This document shows, in pieces, positions 58,289 through 64,000 of a stretch of DNA of 64,000 bases. How positions within the stretch are numbered: position 1 is the stretch's first letter; the number at the start of each line of letters is the position of its first letter. A program made the translations under genes and the position numbers. This DNA is from Nannobrachium achirus (lineage: Eukaryota; Chordata; Actinopteri; Myctophiformes; Myctophidae), in the NCBI GenBank assembly GCA_963921795.1, contig OY997642.1:58231927-58295926 (forward strand). Direction: 5' to 3'. The notes beneath the pieces are model-generated. The model was not told the origin of the DNA. It searched no databases and saw only the letters and a program-made list of their open reading frames with translations.

Positions 58289-59297
58289 CAGTGTTGGGCA
58301 AGTTACTGAAAAATAGTAAACTAGGTACCGTTACTAGTTACTTCATTTCAAAAGTAACTCAGTTACTTTACTGATTACTCACACCAAAAAGTAATGCGTT
58401 GCTGTGAAAAGTTACTTTTTAGTTACTTTTTAGTTTTTAGTATAGTAATTTTTAGTAATGACCTTATATCCTGGTTAAACTTTATAGCTTGTAACCCAAA
58501 AGAGAAATTAGACATTTGCCCGTGACCCAAACTAGTGAAAACAGTAGATCTACAAGCTCACAACGCATCGCAATTTGCGCTGCCTTGTGAGCTTGTAGAT
58601 CAGCTATTTTCACTATTTCTTAAATATTTGTGTTCTAATTTATGGAATTTCTAGATTCATAGATTTTATTTTTAATTTGCAAATAATGTAGGCTACAAAA
58701 AACACTAACAATTTTCCATTTATGAAATAATGTGCAATGCCTTACAAGCAAAACACTTAATGAAATAGACCCGACTCAGATTTTACCGCGAGTTGGGACC
58801 ATGGAGTTATATATAGCCTAATAGCCTAACCATGCATGGATTTACAAGACGTTGTCAATCATCTCATCAATAACGAACGCACAGCTGTCCACCACTCGCA
58901 GCGGAGACGGGAGAAGTCAGCTACTGTAAGTGATCGCATTCTATCATATTGTAACTATAGTGCGGGCTATCTGTAGTCACGTTTGCAGTCTGTATGTCTG
59001 CACTAGTCTGTTGGTAAAGCACAAACATGCCCAGAGCGCACCACAGTATGTTTCAGCGTGGCTCTGTCTGGCATTCGTGTCGTTGTCTCCCCTCCCCTCT
59101 GCCTGCTTGTGAGTGACAGAGGAATATTCAGCTCAGCTCTAGGTGCATAAAATAACGCAAAAGAACGGAGGAACGCACCGTGTAGTAACGGCAACTGAGT
59201 TACTTAATTTTAAAAAGAACGCATTAGAGTACGTTACTGAAAAAAAGAACGGCGTTACAGTAACTAATTACTTTGTAACGTGTTAGTCCCAACACTG
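58289..59297. mobile_element. hAT element (1009 bp), 8-bp TSD
   Basis: The ends are cagtgttgggcaagttact and 'gttagtcccaacactg'. The exact 8-bp duplication caacctgg flanks it (58281-58288 and 59298-59305) within the Penelope-like coding remnant. The interior is non-coding, with '(a/t)gttactttttagttac' runs typical of this hAT group, and contains hairpin H. Confidence 0.92.
58533..58615. repeat. Small hairpin element H (copy inside the hAT)
   Basis: Arms tagtgaaaacag + atctacaagctcacaacgc and tgccttgtgagcttgtagat + cagctattttcacta form an ~83-bp near-perfect palindrome. Confidence 0.88.
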
Positions 59298-59559
59298 CAA
59301 CCTGGATGTACTATTGAAACAACGTGAAGCGTTCTGGATACACCACCTACAAACTCTTGCACCTAAGGGACTTAATGATGAACTTTTACTTAATGTTATG
59401 CTGTAATGTATTCTAACTATTTTTTTTATTTTTTATTGTTTGTTTGTTTTCATTTTCTCAGGCACTAGGACAAATCTCCTGCCTGAACTTTTTCCTTTTT
59501 TTTTCTTTACAAAATAAAGATTTCTCTTGTCTTGTATATATTGAGGTTTAATATTGGTT

Positions 59560-59880
59560 GATTTGATGTTTTTTTTTCTTCTTATATTGTATAGTTTTAC
59601 ATATAGTGATCCACTGTTTAATAGAAGTTGAATTGTACATAATATTAACTGTGTATATATATACTGAAGGTGATGACAAGATCACATTTAATCTAATGAT
59701 TACCACCTGTCGTGGCTCATCCCTATCAAGGGAGACTGCGATTGGGTGTGGTAGATCTCTGTATATATTTAGCTGTGCTGCTACTACCTGTCCAGCAGAA
59801 TCTGCTGAGCAGATGCCTGAAGAAGGTCTTTGACCAAAACATTGCATTCCTAATAAAAATAGTTTTTTTTTTTTGGCAAA
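59560..59880 (+). repeat. Possible Penelope-type terminal sequence
   Basis: 'cagatgcctgaagaaggtct' + 'ttgaccaaaacattgcattc' resembles the 'gaagaaggtc..cgaaacgttgca' phrase common at ends of Penelope-like elements (recalled). A (TA) run lies near 59653. Low certainty. Confidence 0.35.
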
Positions 59881-60356
59881 TGGAAGATGGTGTGCGGGTT
59901 CTATGTACATCTTGTGCATGTTTGAAACTTGGTTTCATAAAATGGAGCTGTTCAGTGGCAGTATAGTGACTGAGCATGGTTTTAAATGTTTTTATTTCTC
60001 CAAAAATTATGTTTTAGCAAATTCAACATAAAAAAGGCGGAACCAGGGTGGGACAAGGCAGATAGAGCCTGCTGGAAAGGGTGAATTCATAATGCATAGA
60101 GGTTAGTAATCTAGGATCATAGGTAAATTAAGAACCAACCATATATACTCGTTCTGATCTCATATGCACCTGAAACCTGTTTGCACCAGCATATTAAAAC
60201 ACCAAACAACAACCCATAGGTTGTATCAAAGCTAGCTCAGGTCATTATCCAGTATGAACACTAGCATATAACTTTAGGGTCAATAAAGTATCCATCCAGC
60301 CATTTACCACACAGGAAGACAGCTGAGGCTTTGATACAGGTACAGAAATATTGCTT
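59881..60356. other. Intergenic sequence downstream of the minus-strand gene
   Basis: Nothing recognised. It probably includes the 3' flank of the GTPase gene. Confidence 0.5.
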
Positions 60357-60362
60357 TTTATT
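60357..60362 (-). terminator. Polyadenylation signal AATAAA (minus strand)
   Basis: tttatt on the plus strand gives AATAAA about 180 bases after the stop codon of the GTPase gene. The position is reasonable for its poly(A) signal. Confidence 0.55.
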
Positions 60363-60541
60363 TCGCATCCATCATGTCACACTTGTTCATTTTGGATACA
60401 ATTTGATTCATTTGACATAATCTCAGATTAAAAAAGTAAAAGCATTTTCAACAATACCTATACTACAGCTTAACTACAGATTGATATTGGATTTTCGAGA
60501 AAGATCTTTCTAAACACAAAGCATATCACACAATATCGTAT

Positions 60542-62347
60542 TTACACCTCTTTTGTTTTTACTTTTTTTAGAGGAGATTCTCTATTTTCTACCATAGCCA
60601 TGGTTTCTGCCTTTTTTCTCATTTCTTTCAGGGACTTAATGCGGTCCTCATAGCCTTTTGAGGCTTCAGACTTCTCTGCCTCAATGAGCATGTCAATGTA
60701 CTCTGGAGTGGAAAGTGGATTGGGCTTCAGTGCAATCTCTTTCTGTCTGTTTAAACACTTGCCTGCCCTCTCAATCAGTATTACCACCTCATCCTGCAGG
60801 CTATCATACTCAGCTGATATTTGCACGATCAGATCCTCAACAGACATCTTAGCCTTTGAAGCTGTTTGATATTTGACAAATAACTCTTTCACTGTGGCTG
60901 TCTTTGTAACCTCTTCATACTCCCAAACATACTTTAGATTAAAATGTACACTCCAGTGACATTTATTTGGAAGGCACTCTCTGCAGTACCCATCTGATCC
61001 CATGGCAATGCATTGAGCCTTATCTGCATCATTGCCAATAGCAAAGCTAGAGTGGCAGTTTTTTTTTGTTGTGTTGTTGCACTGATGACAGTTGGTGTTG
61101 AATCCAGTTTTAAATCTTTGAACAGCCTGTTGGTGCTTGGTTGTCACCTTAAAGTTCTTACTCTTAGCTATCTCTGTTTTGTGTGTTTCAAGTATTTCAG
61201 TTTGTTGTCTTCCCTTTTCGATATTAGCTAATTTAAATGTGACCTGCTTCTGCAGGTTTTCAACAGTGTTTTCCAGAGTCTGTCGTTCCCTCAGGACCTC
61301 CTTTGTTAAATTCAAACTTTTCTTAGGCATTTTCTTTAAAGCTTTGAAGAAGTTCGTCATGCTTTCGAAACCCATGTTCCAAAACATTTGATCAAAGGAG
61401 ACAACTTTATGGTCCTCCTCCTCCTCCTCCTCCTCTTCCTCCTCCTCCTCCTCCTCCTCCTCCTCCTCCTCCTCATCATCATCATCATCATCACCACCAT
61501 CACATGCACCTTTACTGTTTGCAGCAGGTGATTTGTTGTCTGCAAACAATGCAGAATTGTTGAATTTAAAATGAAGTGGCTGTCCCTTTTTTGTTTTTTG
61601 ACATGGGACCCCTGAGGCTTTGATTGCCTCCAGGACTGGTGGGGTCTGACCATCTGCAAATGTCACCAAAAGCCTGATGTTCTCTTTTATGTCTTTGCCA
61701 AAGATTGAGAGCACAGAGTCAAACACATATTTCTGTGTAGCTGTGAGCCGTGCAAGAGAGGCCTGGACAACAAAACAAACTGCATCAATGTCAGAGACAC
61801 CATGTGGGTCCGTGAAGAGTTTGTTGAGCTGCTCTGAGATCAGTCTGTCTTTATCTATTCCCTGAGTGTCAGCAAAACCTGGTGTGTCAATGATGGTTAG
61901 TGAATAGCCAATCTTAAACCCGTCTTGATGGATAATTTTGTATGCAGTGACTTCAGATGTCTGACTCTCAGCTTGAGATTTTGTTTGATCCTCATCAACT
62001 AACTTGATCCGGAATGAATCCTCCCATTTGACTCCGAGGATGTAGTTTATCATCCCATTAATGAGGGTGGTCTTTCCTGCCCCAGTTGCTCCAAGAACCA
62101 ATATGGTGCGATTAGGTTTAGCTGAGTCTTTAGACTCTTTACCAATGCTAAATTGCTTACATCCATCTATTTGTATTTGTTCCTTTTGCAGGGGAACATT
62201 GCAAACAATTGGGGGTCCTTCATGGCCTTCTAGCTTTTCTCTAATCTTTTTCATGTATTCTTGCAATTTCATTGGACCCCAGATGGCGTCTTTGATGGCA
62301 TTTGTCATAAACTCAAGCAGAATTTTCAAATCAAGCAGAGTTTTCAT
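60542..62347 (-). CDS. AIG1/septin-like P-loop GTPase with acidic run, coiled coil and Cys-rich module
   Basis: A single open exon of 601 codons. Residues 1-60 are a helical lead (MKTLLDLKILLEF). G1 GATGAGKT is at 86-93, a candidate G2 region SQAESQTSEVTAYK at about 124-137, and G3 DTPGF at 154-158. The place of G4 reads LVTFADGQ, not N/TKxD, so base recognition differs from Ras/GIMAP types. Residues ~286-315 are a pure Asp/Glu run. A coiled coil (~350-410) precedes a Cys cluster (CHQCNN..., CRECLPNKCHWSVH) that looks metal-binding, then a second coiled coil and a basic tail. It aligns with the C-terminal half of the SNTX-family gene at 36.9 kb but has no MACPF-like or FN3 part. No signal peptide or membrane segment is seen, so it is probably cytosolic. 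The first ATG is chosen because no upstream in-frame ATG is seen. Function unknown. Confidence 0.9.
   Translation of the reverse strand: MKTLLDLKILLEFMTNAIKDAIWGPMKLQEYMKKIREKLEGHEGPPIVCNVPLQKEQIQIDGCKQFSIGKESKDSAKPNRTILVLGATGAGKTTLINGMINYILGVKWEDSFRIKLVDEDQTKSQAESQTSEVTAYKIIHQDGFKIGYSLTIIDTPGFADTQGIDKDRLISEQLNKLFTDPHGVSDIDAVCFVVQASLARLTATQKYVFDSVLSIFGKDIKENIRLLVTFADGQTPPVLEAIKASGVPCQKTKKGQPLHFKFNNSALFADNKSPAANSKGACDGGDDDDDDEEEEEEEEEEEEEEEEEEEEDHKVVSFDQMFWNMGFESMTNFFKALKKMPKKSLNLTKEVLRERQTLENTVENLQKQVTFKLANIEKGRQQTEILETHKTEIAKSKNFKVTTKHQQAVQRFKTGFNTNCHQCNNTTKKNCHSSFAIGNDADKAQCIAMGSDGYCRECLPNKCHWSVHFNLKYVWEYEEVTKTATVKELFVKYQTASKAKMSVEDLIVQISAEYDSLQDEVVILIERAGKCLNRQKEIALKPNPLSTPEYIDMLIEAEKSEASKGYEDRIKSLKEMRKKAETMAMVENRESPLKKVKTKEV
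61412..61502 (-). repeat. Coding trinucleotide repeat (poly-Asp/Glu)
   Basis: (GAG/GAA)n preceded by (GAT)n on the coding strand encodes about 30 consecutive acidic residues between the GTPase and coiled-coil regions. The relative at 36.9 kb has a much shorter acidic stretch here. The tract is likely length-variable and keeps frame because units are 3 bp. Confidence 0.9.
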
Positions 62348-62660
62348 TTTTACAGCAGTAAGTAAAAATATTTTTTATGAAGTCAGATGATGTTGCTGTT
62401 GAGTCTTCTTTGTGTGTCTTTGGAGTTCTTGTCGGTCAAGCCTATAACACACAATAGATCTGTTCAAACTCTGGCTGTCTGTCAAACAACCAGTTTGTCT
62501 CTGTGATCAATAACATCACAAAACCAACCATCTAATCATATTTTGAAATGTCTTTATAAAACAAAACAAAAGATATGTGTGGCTAATCTGGCTATCGGTT
62601 AATATTATTATAGGATAACAGGAGAGCTTCTTGTTCAGTGATGGCCCCTTCCTCTTTCTC

Positions 62661-62668
62661 ATTTTATA
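62661..62668 (-). promoter_or_regulatory. Possible TATA box of the GTPase gene
   Basis: The minus strand reads ctataaaatg. It lies about 315 bases upstream of the start codon, which would leave a ~290-base 5' UTR. A second weaker candidate (ttttataaag) lies near 62555. Either is tentative, and a spliced 5' UTR is possible. Confidence 0.3.
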
Positions 62669-62675
62669 GCATTTA

Positions 62676-63096
62676 CGAATCAAGAATATGATTGGTGTTG
62701 TCAGGATAAGTTTACAAAATAATTATTTCTTAAAAATATTCTGTTGGATATGTTAAACATTGTCAGAACAACGTAGCTTATGGAAAAGTAAGTGACCACA
62801 GCACTAAACCAGAACCTCCAATTTAGCCTTCATAATCACACCTCCCCAAGAGACAAACAAACAAAGTTCTAGCAGTGTAAAACGTGCAATTTAAATTTCA
62901 TGTGGGCCTAAAGATGGGTGCAGGGCATTGCTGAAAGGGCAGGAATATTACCACATTACCAGATAGTGGGTTGGGAAGGGTTCGGTGAATAGTACATTTT
63001 AATTCAGATGTTCCCAGATAGTCTGTTACCACTTTATAGTTTCAAAGAAGACAACGTGTTAGTGAATGACATCATACCTGTGTTCCCTGCTCTTAG
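62676..63096. other. Non-coding stretch, nothing recognised
   Basis: Upstream region of the minus-strand GTPase gene; no repeat identified. Confidence 0.4.
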
Positions 63097-63179
63097 TTCA
63101 GTTGTTGCACTCTGGATCTGGACATCAGCACTGAGGTCCTCAAATCTCCTAAATCACAATGAGCACATCTTACATTATG
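63097..63179 (+). other. Possible exon with start codon at the window edge
   Basis: A good acceptor (gtgttccctgctcttag) at 63096 and a consensus donor (gtaagt at 63180) bound 83 bases. They contain an ATG at 63159 opening MSTSYIM up to the donor. It could be the start of a plus-strand gene continuing beyond the window. Nothing about the product can be said. Confidence 0.3.
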
Positions 63180-63185
63180 GTAAGT

Positions 63186-64000
63186 AGTTACAGTGACTCT
63201 CTTTATGTTGAACGTTATTTAATATTGGTTAATGGTCAGGAACCATGTGGTTACAGTTATATGCACACAAACAATGCAATTTGTGCTTGTTTGAACACGG
63301 GTAGATAGTTCAGCCAATCAGATTGTGTGTAATAAGTAATATTATTAGCTATAAAGAGTAATGAGTAACAAGCTCAACATTGGAAACTGTGAGATGAAGT
63401 CCATTGTTTTTTGTTTTGTTTTTATAATTTCCTGGTGTAAATGTTTCATGGATAGTGTATTTTGTATTGGATCGTCCACAGCCTTGCTATACCAGCACTT
63501 AAACAATTTTGGTGATATGATATATGAGCTATGTTAATATATCAGCCTGTGTAATTTATGTGTACTTATTTCCACTAAATGATTCCATTTGTATAGATAG
63601 CAATTAATTCAACATAGATGTTGGTCACAGCCGGTGTCAGTGATGCATGAAGTCACCTGAACAGAAATACAGTTCAATTATCCACACAAGCAGTGGACCC
63701 AAACTCATACATACTGTATGTTGGATGGGACAGTGTTTCTTCTCCCTAAAGATCAGTGATGATTTTGACGACTAAAACTATGACGAAAAAAGTTTTACCT
63801 TTTTTTCACTGACAAATTTCTGTGAAAAAGTACATTTTATGTTTGGTTGCACATATTAGGGCTGGGACTTTAATTGATTCATTTTGATTAATTAAATACA
63901 GAGAATTAACATGATTAACATGCTTATTTGCACGGCCCAGTGGATGGGACATTTTTATTAAAAAACTAACCAAAATAAATGTAATTGAAAAAAAAAAGCT
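63186..64000. other. Non-coding to the window end
   Basis: AT-rich; no further exon, repeat border or domain recognised. If 63097-63179 is a real exon, this is intron. Confidence 0.4.

Larger units (their letters stand above)
57850..59406 (+). pseudogene. Penelope-like element C-terminus with GIY-YIG endonuclease, split by a hAT insertion
   Basis: The plus strand reads a Cys-rich stretch (YPCGHCVQCNN, about 57957), then VVYLLHCPCGLAYVGKTSRQ at 58072-58131 and LKQRM before a stop. This is the GIY-YIG signature of Penelope/Neptune-type elements. After a frame change it reads FIGIEQVCLPKRGGN up to 58288, resumes after the hAT element as LLKQREAFWIHHLQTLAPKG, and ends at a natural stop (59404-59406). 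Stops and a frame change show it is dead. The 5' reverse-transcriptase part is missing. Confidence 0.75.

Overview
This window looks like nuclear DNA from a ray-finned (teleost) fish. It holds two paralogous, mostly single-exon genes of a fish GTPase family in about 64 kb that is otherwise dense in mobile DNA typical of teleosts. That DNA includes hAT elements with exact 8-bp target duplications, TTAA-flanked MITEs, Tc1-like, Tx1-type and L2-like LINE fragments, a Penelope-like GIY-YIG remnant, and (CA), (GA), (TC), (TTA) and (GATT) microsatellites. No bacterial-type operon, CRISPR array or rRNA is visible. Species cannot be fixed from the sequence.

Layout. 1-7.1 kb: head-to-tail copies of a ~1.6-kb repeat, each ending in a short GC-rich stem-loop, interrupted by a second element with a similarly shaped terminal hairpin. 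8.0-11.4 kb: a foldback element with ~220-bp inverted arms around a decayed minus-strand reading frame. 12.4-18.3 kb: more repeat copies, a small minus-strand Cys-containing exon candidate, a minisatellite and a complex tandem/palindromic element. 18.6-22.0 kb is duplicated at 49.1-57.3 kb; the copies differ by an L2-like LINE tail, a 5.3-kb insert and a small hAT end. 22-34 kb: hAT elements, MITEs and two possible upstream non-coding exons. 34.6-36.75 kb: a palindrome of palindromes built around two opposed Tc1 fragments.

Genes. 36.87-41.04 kb (+) encodes a stonustoxin-family (SNTX) protein: MACPF-like module, helical and thioredoxin-like regions, two fibronectin-III domains and an AIG1/septin-like GTPase. 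Its 3' part (coiled coil plus Cys-rich module) is cut off by two frame breaks. 60.54-62.35 kb (-) encodes an intact 601-aa relative with only the GTPase, a long acidic run, the coiled coil and the Cys-rich module. The pair suggests a modular family in which a GTPase plus Cys-rich core is used alone or fused behind a perforin-like N-terminus. A role in membrane attack or immunity is inference.

Most other short open frames are conserved repeat sequence, microsatellites or antisense shadows and are not annotated as genes.
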